Assembly: GCA_028711415.1 (NCBI GenBank)
Contig: JAQTSG010000006.1
Coordinates: forward strand, 1 to 38,587
Length of the DNA stretch: 38,587 nt
Source of the DNA: Patescibacteria group bacterium
GTDB lineage: Bacteria; Patescibacteriota; Patescibacteriia; Patescibacteriales; JAQTRU01
Direction of reading: 5' to 3'
Each line of letters opens with the position of its first letter. The stretch's first letter is position 1. A program made the translations under genes and the position numbers. Positions 15,773 through 23,341 of this stretch are shown one piece after another. The notes beneath the pieces are model-generated. The model saw only the letters and a program-made list of their open reading frames with translations, did not search any database and was not told the origin of the DNA.

Positions 15773-16398
15773 AAATTTTTAAAAATTTTAGGGAAAAACA
15801 TCCCGACTTTTATTTGATAATTTTTATAATTTTCAAACTCTTTGGTAAGTAAATTCTCCTCTTGCTTCGCCCGATAATACATAAACGGGATGAAAATAAG
15901 GGCATTGACCCCAAAAGCAAGCGGATTAAAATAAATTAAACTTGCTCCAAAAAACATCCAAATAATTGAAGCATAAAGAGGATGTCTGACAAAACTATAA
16001 ACTCCGTTAGAAACGAAATAATGATCATCATAAATTTTTATCTGGTTAGACCAGTTCTTTCCTAATTTCATTCTACCCTTAATGTTTACAACGCAACCAA
16101 GAATTAAAATCAATAAGCCGAAGGTTATGATAAAAATTTTTAGCGGTAAATATGACACATTAATTTGACCCACGCTAAACCTGATTAAAAAATAAAAAAA
16201 GAAAAAGAAAAGAAACATAGTTCCTGTTTCTACGATACTCTTTTTTTCTTTTTTAACCCGTGTTCTTTTTTGAAATTCCACAAAATCTATCAAGACTGCG
16301 ACAAAAATAAAACACACACACAAAATAACAATTATATTGCTAAATAGATAAAAAATCCTTTCGGGGCTATCAAATAAGCTTTTAAAATCAAATATCAT
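15769..16398 (-). CDS. ICMT/PEMT-like membrane methyltransferase
   Basis: 209 residues with about five membrane helices. The C-terminal signature of the isoprenylcysteine carboxyl methyltransferase/phospholipid methyltransferase superfamily is clear: 'FVSNGVYSFVRHPLYASIIWMFFG' (AdoMet and substrate region), then 'YRAKQEENLLTKEFENYKNYQIKVG'. The acceptor in bacteria is usually unknown; lipid head groups, isoprenoid thiols or carboxylates are possible. It begins 2 nt after the stop of the Tes-like gene and overlaps the DUF4395-like gene by 4 nt, so the proteins are made together. The N-terminal half is very Phe/Ile-rich and the DNA AT-rich. Confidence 0.8.
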   Translation of the reverse strand: MIFDFKSLFDSPERIFYLFSNIIVILCVCFIFVAVLIDFVEFQKRTRVKKEKKSIVETGTMFLFFFFFYFLIRFSVGQINVSYLPLKIFIITFGLLILILGCVVNIKGRMKLGKNWSNQIKIYDDHYFVSNGVYSFVRHPLYASIIWMFFGASLIYFNPLAFGVNALIFIPFMYYRAKQEENLLTKEFENYKNYQIKVGMFFPKIFKNL

Positions 16399-16400
16399 AA

Positions 16401-17771
16401 TTATTTTCTATGCAAAATATTATAAGAGGAAAAAGGAATTTTTCTCAAATCTGGAGTAATAACATGGACACACTCCTTCTTCATTGACTTCATATCAAAA
16501 TTGCAGGCATCAACAAACGAAGTAACGCTTATTCTGAAGGTATTTTCACTCACATACTCTATTTTGTCCTTTTCAGATTTTAATAAGTAGCTGCTAGGGA
16601 CAATTTTTTTAAATTTTTTCAGCAAAGTTAAGTAATTACAGCAGTCTCCACTTGAGCAAAAAATATTTTTTGCCAAATCTTTTAAAAAATCTTCCGGGTC
16701 AAACTTAAAAGTATTTCTAATAATCGGCAAATAATTTTTAATATCCAAATCCCGCATCAAGGGGATAAATTCATTTTTTATTCTGTACAAGTAAGTTATT
16801 GCAACCCTGTCAACATTGCAGGGCAGGGGGATAAAATCATTTTTTCTAATCATTCCATTCGTTTGTTTTTCGATTTCTTTGATAATTCCGGTTATAGTAA
16901 TTCTGTTTTTCTTGTTCACATTGCCGAGGCGGCCAAAAAAAGCCACTGGTTGAAAATTTATGCCCCGAATATATTTGGTGTTTATGCCAAACTCAACAAT
17001 TTTTCCAATTTCATGATCGTTTATTTCTTTCTCAATTGTAGAAACAAGCGTTATTGGAATTTTATATTTGGTTAAATTTTTAATGGCTCTTATTTTTATT
17101 TCAGACAAATTTCTCCCGCGCAAATGTTTATATGTTTTCTCATCAAATCCGTCAAACTGAAAATAAATTTCAAAACCTCCGACAAATTGACTCAGCTCTT
17201 TGACAAAATTTTCATCGTCGGCTATGCGCAATCCATTAGTGTTTAACATCACATATTTAATTTTCTTTTTTCTCGCAAGTCTTATAATCTCAATAATTTG
17301 CGGATGCGTTGTTGGTTCGCCGCCGCTGATTTGCAGAATTTCAGCGTTGCCAAATTCTGAATCAAGAAAAAATTTCAGCATTTCATCAATTTTTTCCAAA
17401 GGCAAATAACTGCCAATTCCACTATTCGCGTAGCAAGTGGGACATTTTAAATCACAATCTTTTGTTACCTCGATAAGTCCGATACAAGTATGCTGTTCAT
17501 GCTCCGGACAAAGTCCGCAATCATAAGGACAATTATTTTTCCTTACTGTTTGTGTTTTTGAAACCGAGCCAGGTTTTGTATACTGCATTCTTTTCAAATA
17601 ATATTCAGCATTTTCTTCAAGTATTTCCTCTTGCTCACCATGGTTAAAACAGTATTTTGATATAAAAATTTTATTATCCTTTAAGATAATTTTTGCGTCA
17701 ACTCTCTTTAAACAAATTGGACAAAGACTTGTTGTATACTCAATAAATTGGTAATTTTTTTGGTTGGACAT
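16401..17771 (-). CDS. Radical SAM protein of the MJ0619/tetraether-lipid-synthase (Tes) type
   Basis: 456 residues. An N-terminal CxxC...CxxH knuckle ('CPICLKRVDAKI...KYCFNH') and an auxiliary Cys set 'CPYDCGLCPEHEQHTC' (Cys81/85/88, Cys96) come before the radical SAM motif Cys106-x3-Cys110-x2-Cys113 in 'VTKDCDLKCPTCYANS'. AdoMet-binding 'ISGGEPTTHP' follows. The C-terminus 'FVDACNFDMKSMKKECVHVITPDLRKIPFSSYN' corresponds to the Tes-family ending 'FMDxYNFDxxRVxxCxxHYxxPDGRxIPFCxYN', with the final Cys replaced by Ser. Archaeal Tes joins phytanyl chains by C-C bonds using several FeS clusters. Whether this bacterial homolog couples lipid chains or acts on another substrate cannot be told. It is first of five tightly packed downstream genes and follows an XRE regulator by 13 nt. 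Confidence 0.75.
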   Translation of the reverse strand: MSNQKNYQFIEYTTSLCPICLKRVDAKIILKDNKIFISKYCFNHGEQEEILEENAEYYLKRMQYTKPGSVSKTQTVRKNNCPYDCGLCPEHEQHTCIGLIEVTKDCDLKCPTCYANSGIGSYLPLEKIDEMLKFFLDSEFGNAEILQISGGEPTTHPQIIEIIRLARKKKIKYVMLNTNGLRIADDENFVKELSQFVGGFEIYFQFDGFDEKTYKHLRGRNLSEIKIRAIKNLTKYKIPITLVSTIEKEINDHEIGKIVEFGINTKYIRGINFQPVAFFGRLGNVNKKNRITITGIIKEIEKQTNGMIRKNDFIPLPCNVDRVAITYLYRIKNEFIPLMRDLDIKNYLPIIRNTFKFDPEDFLKDLAKNIFCSSGDCCNYLTLLKKFKKIVPSSYLLKSEKDKIEYVSENTFRISVTSFVDACNFDMKSMKKECVHVITPDLRKIPFSSYNILHRK

Positions 17772-17784
17772 AATATTTTCAACT

Positions 17785-18036
17785 TTATTTTATCAAATCA
17801 TCAACGCCAACCTTAAGAGCTTTGGCTATTTTTGATAAAGTTTCTATTGTCGGATTTTTATTTGTACCGGGTTCAATTTTAATAATGATGTTGTAGGTAA
17901 CATCCGCCAGTTTTGAGAGGCGATCTTGAGAAACACCAATTTTATTTCGGTATTTCTTAATATCAGTCGGGATGCCGGGAGTCGAACCCGGGTTACCCCG
18001 CACGAAAGCGTAGCTTTCTGCGGGGCAGGCATGCAC
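17785..18036 (-). CDS. XRE-family HTH protein with overwritten 5' end
   Basis: The C-terminal ~60 residues are a good Cro/CI-type helix-turn-helix: 'IKKYRNKIGVSQDRLSKLADVTYNIIIKIEPG...NPTIETLSKIAKALKVGVDDLI'. The domain lacks only the first few usual residues. The listed N-terminus 'MHACPAESYAFVRGNPGSTPGIP' is not protein-like. It is a reading of a palindrome and a tRNA 3' end (17968-18025). Either translation starts at a non-ATG codon near 17960 or the gene has been 5'-truncated by that insertion. It ends 13 nt before the Tes-like gene in the same direction, which suggests it regulates the operon if still expressed. Confidence 0.55.
   Translation of the reverse strand: MHACPAESYAFVRGNPGSTPGIPTDIKKYRNKIGVSQDRLSKLADVTYNIIIKIEPGTNKNPTIETLSKIAKALKVGVDDLIK
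17968..18025 (-). pseudogene. tRNA 3'-end relic abutting a CCCCGC palindrome
   Basis: On the minus strand a T-arm (CCGGG-TTCGACT-CCCGG, 17975-17991) and an acceptor strand CATCCCG (17968-17974) form a tRNA 3' third. In place of the anticodon and D arms lies the hairpin CCCCGC-A-GAAAGC / GCTTTC-GT-GCGGGG (17996-18025). No matching 5' half follows. The acceptor strand equals that of tRNA-Pro(GGG) 77 nt away, but the T-arm differs, so it is not a simple duplicate. Confidence 0.6.
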
Positions 18037-18041
18037 CTTTA

Positions 18042-18188
18042 CCCCGCTCCTTTTTTGGTTTCAATATAGTCGGGATGGGGAGAATCGAACTCCCACTACG
18101 CCCACCCCATGGGTGCGTACTACCACTATACTACATCCCGAAATTATTAATTTTATTAAATACTATTTTTTGAGAAAAAGGAGCGGGG
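18042..18188. repeat. 14-bp inverted repeats flanking tRNA-Pro(GGG)
   Basis: CCCCGCTCCTTTTT (18042-18055) and AAAAAGGAGCGGGG (18175-18188) are perfect complements that enclose the tRNA gene. Their CCCCGC core is shared with the other palindromes at 17996-18025 and 18217-18235 (CCCCGCC-CTTGT-GGCGGGG). Confidence 0.75.
18070..18140 (-). tRNA. tRNA-Pro (anticodon GGG), no CCA encoded
   Basis: Acceptor CGGGATG/CATCCCG, D-arm GTAT/GTAC, anticodon loop ATGGGGT (U33, anticodon GGG, G37), variable loop TAGT, and T-arm GGGAG-TTCGATT-CTCCC with discriminator A73. C1-G72, A73 and G36-G37 are proline identity features. The anticodon stem CACCC/GGGCG has one A-C mismatch. The next bases are CTA, so CCA must be added. 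Confidence 0.85.
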
Positions 18189-18374
18189 CCATGCATGCGT
18201 AATACCGTTATATTTACCCCGCCCTTGTGGCGGGGCGACAGCCCGATTTTATAATCTAAGGTTAGCACAGACTTTTATTTTTTTCAATCGCCGCGTTGAC
18301 TGTTGACTAAAGATGAGTTGGTGTGATAACATTGTCTATTGCTCATTAGGTTCTTTTAAGTCGAGGGGGCGGTT
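18141..18374. other. Spacer with palindromes and a promoter
   Basis: No gene. It holds one arm of the tRNA-flanking inverted repeat (18175-18188), the hairpin CCCCGCC/GGCGGGG (18217-18235), and a promoter-like stretch near 18303-18330 for the plus-strand gene. Confidence 0.6.
18303..18330 (+). promoter_or_regulatory. Promoter for the 138-aa gene
   Basis: TTGACT, 16-nt spacer and GATAAC with an upstream TG (extended -10). A second overlapping TTGACT begins at 18296. It lies ~45 nt before the ATG at 18375. Confidence 0.45.
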
Positions 18375-18791
18375 ATGAGATTCTATATCATGCATCGTGG
18401 TGTATGGGAAGAAATACCAGTCTCGGGGATAAGGGACCATGCCACGGTTTTTATGGCCAAAGACCGAAGAAGTTTAAAAAGAGTAAAATTTTTTTCCGGC
18501 AAATGCGCTGGCGACACCGAATTTTGGAAGGTGAAAAAATTGCTGGAAACCTTTACCGGCAAGTTAAGAATTAAAGTTTGCGGGCCGGCCACTTTTTGGG
18601 GCAGTTTGGTTGGAGTGGAAAAAAATGGAGGCGACTATTATTTAGTGACAGAAGTAATTGCCGGTAAAAAATCCTGGGGAAGATCAGCCGCCGCCAAGGC
18701 TTATTGTCTTTCCTGGGTTGCCAATTATCCAAGTAAAGACGCTCTCTGCGTTTCCTTTAAAATCTTTATGGCGGAAGAGGAGAAGAAATAA
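18375..18791 (+). CDS. Hypothetical 138-aa protein
   Basis: A soluble, mixed alpha/beta-looking protein, basic in the middle ('KDRRSLKRVKFFSGK') and acidic-basic at the end ('MAEEEKK'). A strong GAGGGGG Shine-Dalgarno sequence precedes the ATG, and a terminator directly follows, partly overlapping the stop codon, so it is a monocistronic gene. Codon use is more GC-rich than the Tes-like operon beside it. I recognise no family. Confidence 0.7.
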   Translation: MRFYIMHRGVWEEIPVSGIRDHATVFMAKDRRSLKRVKFFSGKCAGDTEFWKVKKLLETFTGKLRIKVCGPATFWGSLVGVEKNGGDYYLVTEVIAGKKSWGRSAAAKAYCLSWVANYPSKDALCVSFKIFMAEEEKK

Positions 18792-18825
18792 AGGACTGGA
18801 GATTAAAAATTTACCAGTCCTTTTT
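18790..18825 (+). terminator. Intrinsic terminator
   Basis: AAAGGACTGG pairs with CCAGTCCTTT (10 bp) and continues into T5. The left arm begins in the stop codon of the 138-aa gene. Confidence 0.85.
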
Positions 18826-18846
18826 AATTTTCTTTAATCCCCCTTA

Positions 18847-18867
18847 CCCCCTTTTTGAAAGGGGGTG
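18847..18867. repeat. ACCCCCTTT-TTG-AAAGGGGGT palindrome
   Basis: A 9-bp perfect inverted repeat with a 3-nt loop, just before the AAA ATPase gene. A second CCCCC tract precedes it (18838). It is a possible operator or transcription barrier. A TATAAT (18868-18873) touches it but lies only 7 nt from the ATG and has no matching -35 box. Confidence 0.5.
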
Positions 18868-18879
18868 TATAATATAATT

Positions 18880-20280
18880 ATGGATATAGACTTAGAATTG
18901 CTTTCAATTCAAAACCCCTGGTGGCGGCAATTAGGAACCGGAGAGCGGCTTATTAAGAGTCTTGATTTTGATCCGGTGATAAAAAATTTTGAGAGCCAGC
19001 CGTTAAAATCACAGCCAAGGATTTTAGACGAGGTTTTTTTAGACCGCGATAATATTTATGTTTTATACGGCGGGCGTGATTTAGGCAAGACCACGATTTT
19101 AAAACTCTTGATTAAAAAGCTGATGACCGAGAAAAAAACCGAACCGGATAATATCTTTTATTACTCCTGCCATAACCTTGATACTTATGAAGAGCTTAAT
19201 GAACTGGTTAAAATATTTCTAAACTGGCGCCGGGCCGAAACGTTTAAGCGCCTTTTTATTTTTATTGATGAAATCAGCTTAATAAAAAACTGGCCCAAGG
19301 GAATTAATTATTTAGCCAAAGCCAAGAAGCTAAAAAACGTTACGGTTATCTTAGCCAGTTCCCGGCGGGAAGGTTTAAAGAATAAAGCCGGAGAACTTTT
19401 AACTAAAGATAAAATTATTACCAGTCTTGATTTTTCCGAATTTTTAAGATTGCTGAATCCTAAGCTGTTGGAGAAAGTCAGTAAAGACAATTATAGAAAT
19501 CATCAGGACCAGCTTGAGTATTATTTAGATATCTATTTTTTAACCGGCGGTTTTATTCCTTGCTTAAATAGCTATCAGAAAGAAGGGGCGATAAGCCAAA
19601 GTATTTACAGCGATTATTTTTACTCCTTAACCGCCGATATCGCCAAGCTCGGCCGGGACGTAATTTTAATGCGCCAGATTTTAGAGCAGATTCTTCTTAA
19701 CTTAGGCCGGCCTTTGGGCTATAAAACCATCGCGGCTAAGACTAAAGCAAAAATCCATTTAACCATTGCCGAATATTTGGAAATTTTAGAATCAATGTTT
19801 GTTATAAAAATGGTTTATCAGTCGGATAGAGGCGGCCGGCCAACCAGCCGCAAAGCCAAAAAAATTTATTTTCTTGACCCGTTTCTCTTCTGGCTCTTTT
19901 ATTCCCATATCAACGGCTCGCTTAATTACTGGCCTTTTAGCCGCGAGCGTCTGCACCGCCAGGATGTCTTCAATGCCTTGGTGGAAAACGTGGTGTTTGC
20001 CCACTTGGCCAGAAATGGAGATGGGGAAGGGAAAGAGCGCCTTACTTATTGGCGCGACAATATTCACAAGCAGGAAATAACTTTTTTAGTCCATAACGGG
20101 AAAAAGACAATGCCGGTTCTGCTTCGCTATAGCCAGGAAATAAAAAATGAAGACTTTAAAATATTTAAGCAGGCCGGGTTTAGAGAGGGGATAATTATCA
20201 GCCGGAACAGACTGGAAGATAAAGGCAAGATAAAAATTATGCCCTTAACTTATTTTTTACTGTTTCATGAAGGATTATAA
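18880..20280 (+). CDS. AAA ATPase with DUF4143 domain
   Basis: 467 residues from the ATG at 18880; the track start at 18865 is a GTG within a TATAAT-like stretch and adds only five residues. The N-terminal AAA_14-type ATPase has Walker A 'GGRDLGKTT' (usual GPRRVGKTT) and Walker B 'LFIFIDEISLIKNW', with the sensor stretch 'VTVILASSRREGL'. The C-terminal half is DUF4143 with a winged-helix and a nuclease-like fold ('KKIYFLDPFLFWLFY', 'LVENVVFAHLARNG'). Such ATPases are numerous in bacteria and archaea and of unproven role. The gene is monocistronic, ending before strong hairpins that face proB. Confidence 0.85.
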   Translation: MDIDLELLSIQNPWWRQLGTGERLIKSLDFDPVIKNFESQPLKSQPRILDEVFLDRDNIYVLYGGRDLGKTTILKLLIKKLMTEKKTEPDNIFYYSCHNLDTYEELNELVKIFLNWRRAETFKRLFIFIDEISLIKNWPKGINYLAKAKKLKNVTVILASSRREGLKNKAGELLTKDKIITSLDFSEFLRLLNPKLLEKVSKDNYRNHQDQLEYYLDIYFLTGGFIPCLNSYQKEGAISQSIYSDYFYSLTADIAKLGRDVILMRQILEQILLNLGRPLGYKTIAAKTKAKIHLTIAEYLEILESMFVIKMVYQSDRGGRPTSRKAKKIYFLDPFLFWLFYSHINGSLNYWPFSRERLHRQDVFNALVENVVFAHLARNGDGEGKERLTYWRDNIHKQEITFLVHNGKKTMPVLLRYSQEIKNEDFKIFKQAGFREGIIISRNRLEDKGKIKIMPLTYFLLFHEGL

Positions 20281-20330
20281 GGATTTATTTTTTGTGCTTT
20301 ACGGCAGTCTTGGTTAGGGACTGTTGTCTA

Positions 20331-20384
20331 AAAAATTTCGGGCAGCAATCCTTTGTCAAGAGACTGCTGCTGGGCGAAATTTTT
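20331..20384. terminator. Bidirectional terminator-like hairpin
   Basis: AAAAATTTCG (20331-20340) and CGAAATTTTT (20375-20384) form 10 bp, with inner GCAGCA/TGCTGC (20342-20347/20365-20370). It lies between the convergent ATPase and proB genes. Confidence 0.65.
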
Positions 20385-20392
20385 AAATGAAA

Positions 20393-20427
20393 AAGGTCAA
20401 GGAAATAGAATTCCCTTGACCTTGTTT
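20393..20427. terminator. Second terminator hairpin
   Basis: AAGGTCAAGG / CCTTGACCTT (10 bp) followed by GTTTTG on plus; it could serve proB from the other side. Confidence 0.65.
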
Positions 20428-20453
20428 TGATTTTTGATTCCCGTCTGCCTTTT

Positions 20454-21587
20454 TCAGGCAAAGACGAAATAATCGTAATGTATCACCAACTTTTCGCCGC
20501 CGGCGGTTCTTTCTGCATTTCTGTCTCTTTCTTGCATAAGGCGACGCAATTCATCAGCGTTATAGCGGACTTCGCCCCGGCCTAATTCCTGGCCGTTTTC
20601 GTCAAAAACGGAAACAACATCCCCGGTTTTAAAAGTTTCGTCCGGGTCGACGAAGTCTACTCCCCGCAGAAGGATTGAGGCGACGTGCCGCGCCCGCAAG
20701 AGATCGGCTAAATAAGTGCTCACTGTAATTTTACCGCGGCTTACAGCTGCGGCTCCAATCCAGGCCTTGCGTGGCGAAACTTTGCGGTCTTGAGCGGGAA
20801 AAAAAGTCCCTAGCCGTTCGCCCTTAAGTAATACGCGCGTGATCACCTGCGATTCATGCCCGCTTACAATTTGCATCGAAATACCGAGCGAAGTAATCAG
20901 GTCCGCGGCTTCAAGCTTGCTCTCCATACCGCCCTTGCCCATGCCAGAGGTTTCGTTTTGAATCATATCTCTGGCTTCAGATGCTTTCTTAACCTCCGGC
21001 AATACTTTAGCCTCCGGATCTTTAGGGGAGCGGTCCATCAAGCCGGGAACATTAGTAAGAATTAACAATCGTTCCGCGCCGATCATGGCCGCCACCATAC
21101 AGCTGAGCTGATCATTATCCGTAAAATCCAGATCATCCAGCTCTTCGGTAGAGAGAACATCGTTTTCGTTAACGATCGGAACTATGCTCAGCTGAAGCAA
21201 ATTATCAACCACAGTCCGCAGATTCAAATAACGGTTGCGGTCGGCAAAATCGGCGCGTGTAACCAGTATCTGCGCGCAAACCAAACCATACTTTTCAAAC
21301 GAAAGCTGATAAGCATGCATCAGCAGGGGCTGACCTACGGCAGCTAATATCTGCTCACGTAAAATTTTGGCTAACCGCCTATCGCCTGACACCGGGAAAC
21401 CATTGCTAAGAGAAGGCGCGGTGCGGCCGCTGGCTACGGCGCCGGAGGAAACAATGACCACGCGCTTACCAGCCTGACGCAGGGCGGACACTTCCATAGC
21501 AATGCTCTCAATCATTTTTAAATTGAGTTGGTTATCGGTGCTGGTCAGCAAGCTTGAACCGATTTTTATTACGATGGCGTTTTCCAT
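20454..21587 (-). CDS. proB: Glutamate 5-kinase
   Basis: Phosphorylates glutamate, the first step of proline synthesis. 377 residues. The amino-acid kinase domain has 'VIKIGSSLLTS', 'VVIVSSGAVASGR', 'PIVNENDVLSTEELDDLDFTDNDQLSCMVAAMIGAERLLILTNVPGL' and 'GKGGMESKLEAA'. A C-terminal PUA domain ('RGKITVSTYLADLLRARHVASILLRGV...FKTGDVVSVFDENG') is present as in E. coli ProB, where the kinase domain carries feedback inhibition. It starts 2 nt after the stop of a 118-residue gene with no Shine-Dalgarno sequence of its own, so it is likely translated by coupling. The DNA is more GC-rich than proA/proC, which hints at a different origin for the two halves of the pathway. Confidence 0.96.
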   Translation of the reverse strand: MENAIVIKIGSSLLTSTDNQLNLKMIESIAMEVSALRQAGKRVVIVSSGAVASGRTAPSLSNGFPVSGDRRLAKILREQILAAVGQPLLMHAYQLSFEKYGLVCAQILVTRADFADRNRYLNLRTVVDNLLQLSIVPIVNENDVLSTEELDDLDFTDNDQLSCMVAAMIGAERLLILTNVPGLMDRSPKDPEAKVLPEVKKASEARDMIQNETSGMGKGGMESKLEAADLITSLGISMQIVSGHESQVITRVLLKGERLGTFFPAQDRKVSPRKAWIGAAAVSRGKITVSTYLADLLRARHVASILLRGVDFVDPDETFKTGDVVSVFDENGQELGRGEVRYNADELRRLMQERDRNAERTAGGEKLVIHYDYFVFA

Positions 21588-21589
21588 AG

Positions 21590-21946
21590 TTAGTTATAGA
21601 AGTGAGGGTTAATTGCCCTCAACTCCTCTCCTGTGAGTTTTCGTCCGTCGCGGACATCATAAGACCAAGTCTGGCCGTTGGCCAAGCGGCAAACGACCAC
21701 AGTGCCTTCAAATGAAGGGAACACAAACTCAATCCGACTTCTCTCTTCAACCGTGATGGTTCTAGTTTCGCCATCGCGGAAAGTAAGGGTGAAGGAGAAT
21801 CCGTCTTCCGCCACCTTCAAATTGTAGCTGATTTCGGTACCGGTATGATCAATGACGCACTCCTTCCGCATCCAATCCGCCAATTCTGTGGTGGTCTCTT
21901 GAGCGAACGGCTGGTCCGTTCCGGGACTGGGGTTAGGGTCTTCCAT
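21590..21946 (-). CDS. Unknown 118-aa protein preceding proB
   Basis: A soluble acidic protein with a Pro/Ser/Thr-rich N-terminus ('MEDPNPSPGTDQPFAQETTTE') and a beta-strand-rich rest ('FSFTLTFRDGETRTITVEE', 'GTVVVCRLANGQTWSYDV'). It has a good AGAGAGG Shine-Dalgarno sequence and its own promoter, and proB follows 2 nt later, so it is the leading gene of the proB transcript. It could be a regulator of ProB or simply a passenger. No family recognised. Confidence 0.65.
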   Translation of the reverse strand: MEDPNPSPGTDQPFAQETTTELADWMRKECVIDHTGTEISYNLKVAEDGFSFTLTFRDGETRTITVEERSRIEFVFPSFEGTVVVCRLANGQTWSYDVRDGRKLTGEELRAINPHFYN

Positions 21947-21998
21947 GATTGCACCTCTCTTTTCCTGAAATAAAGGGTGATTTTTGGAGTTTTCGGTT

Positions 21999-22062
21999 AG
22001 TGATAATCACTTTTTTAAAATAACAATAACCCTAATTTACAGCAAAATAGTTAAAACGTCAA
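21999..22062 (-). promoter_or_regulatory. Promoter and possible operator of the proB unit
   Basis: On the minus strand TTGACG (22057-22062), a 17-nt spacer and TAAATT (22034-22039). Downstream, around +16 to +28, is the perfect palindrome AGTGATAATCACT (21999-22011), placed where a repressor would block elongation. No matching repressor is identified. Confidence 0.5.
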
Positions 22063-22084
22063 GGTCAAATTAACGCGGATTTTG

Positions 22085-23338
22085 CTAAACACGAATCTGG
22101 CCTTGTCCGAGAATAATCCATTTATAAGTAGTCAATTCTTTAAGGCCCAACGGTCCGCGAGCGTGCAGTTTCTGGGTGCTGATGCCGATTTCTCCTCCCA
22201 AACCGAATTGCGAGCCGTCGGTAAAACGAGTTGAAGCATTAGCATAAACGCAAGCCGCGTCAACTCTGTTAAGAAAAATATTAATAGTTTTTTTATTACC
22301 CGCGATAATCGCTTCGGAATGCTTTGAGCTGTAGCGGTCAATATGCTTTAAAGCAACTTCCAATGAAGATACAACTTTAACGGCTAGAGCCAAACTTAAA
22401 AATTCTTTGCCAAAATGTTCGGCTTGCGCTGATTTGAGGTAAGGATAATGGTTGGCCCGTAGATATCTATAGCTTTCACGATCGGCGTAAATAATAACCT
22501 GGCTTTTGGCTAAAAGGGGAGAAAGTTTATTTAAAGCTCTTTTGGCGATTCGTTGATGCAGAATTAATGCATCTAGGGCATTACAAACCGTAGGCCGAGA
22601 AGTTTTGGCGTTATGGACAATGCGCGCCGCTTGCCGTAAATCGGCGCTTGAATCAACATAAGTATGGCAAACGCCGGCCCCGGTTTCAATAACCGGCACC
22701 CAGGAATTTTGGCGAACAAAATTAATTAAGCCGGGGCCTCCGCGCGGGATAATAACATCAATATATTTTTGCGCGGTCATAATTTTTGCGACCGCTTCCC
22801 GGCCTTGATTTAAATAAGTAACAGCCGCCGGCGGCAACCCCGCTTGGCGCAAACAGTCCTTAATTAGCGCTACCAAAATAAGATTACTTTTCTCACTCTC
22901 CCGGCCGCCCTTAAGTACGATCGCATTGCCGGTCTTAATAGCCAGGCAGGCGCTGTCAATCGTGACGTTGGGCCGAGATTCATAAATACTGGCGATCACG
23001 CCGAAAGGAACGCTTCTCTTTTCTAATTTCAAGCCGTTTCCTAAAATCTTTTTTTCCAGAATTCTTCCTAATGGGTCGCCTTGGGCGGCGATTGTTCTTA
23101 CGTCATTAGCTATGGCCAGAATCCTCTCTTTTGATAAACGCAGGCGATCGGCTAAGGGATGATCTTCGCCAAGACATCTTAAATCCTTAAGGTTAGCGTA
23201 GAGAATGGCATTTTGTTTTTTAATTAAAGCCGCGCTTAAAAGACGCAGGAAAAGATTGCGTTTTTTAAGCGGTGATAAAGCTAAAATCCGGGCAGCAGCC
23301 TGGGTTTGTTGAAGTTGTTTTTCCAAATTTGTGGACAT
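22085..23338 (-). CDS. proA: Glutamate-5-semialdehyde dehydrogenase (gamma-glutamyl phosphate reductase)
   Basis: Second step of proline synthesis: NADPH-dependent reduction of glutamyl 5-phosphate. 417 residues, full length, aldehyde-dehydrogenase superfamily. 'VPFGVIASIYESRPNVTIDSACLAIKTGNAIVLKGGRESEKSN' is the family block for nucleotide binding. The catalytic Cys is in 'TSRPTVCNALDALILH', and 'RFTDGSQFGLGGEIGISTQKLHARGPLGLKELTTYKWI' is the signature C-terminus. It follows proC by 3 nt and precedes the proB unit by ~140 nt, with an independent promoter between. Confidence 0.97.
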   Translation of the reverse strand: MSTNLEKQLQQTQAAARILALSPLKKRNLFLRLLSAALIKKQNAILYANLKDLRCLGEDHPLADRLRLSKERILAIANDVRTIAAQGDPLGRILEKKILGNGLKLEKRSVPFGVIASIYESRPNVTIDSACLAIKTGNAIVLKGGRESEKSNLILVALIKDCLRQAGLPPAAVTYLNQGREAVAKIMTAQKYIDVIIPRGGPGLINFVRQNSWVPVIETGAGVCHTYVDSSADLRQAARIVHNAKTSRPTVCNALDALILHQRIAKRALNKLSPLLAKSQVIIYADRESYRYLRANHYPYLKSAQAEHFGKEFLSLALAVKVVSSLEVALKHIDRYSSKHSEAIIAGNKKTINIFLNRVDAACVYANASTRFTDGSQFGLGGEIGISTQKLHARGPLGLKELTTYKWIILGQGQIRV

Positions 23339-23341
23339 AAT

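Noticed and set aside
18037-18069. Complete second tRNA between the relic and tRNA-Pro(GGG)
   Set aside because: No acceptor 5' strand, D-arm or anticodon arm can be drawn; only the T-arm and the 3' acceptor strand exist.
18868-18873. TATAAT as promoter giving a leaderless AAA ATPase mRNA
   Set aside because: No -35 box at a usable distance and the hexamer is within an AT-rich run touching a palindrome; the evidence is too weak to list as a promoter.
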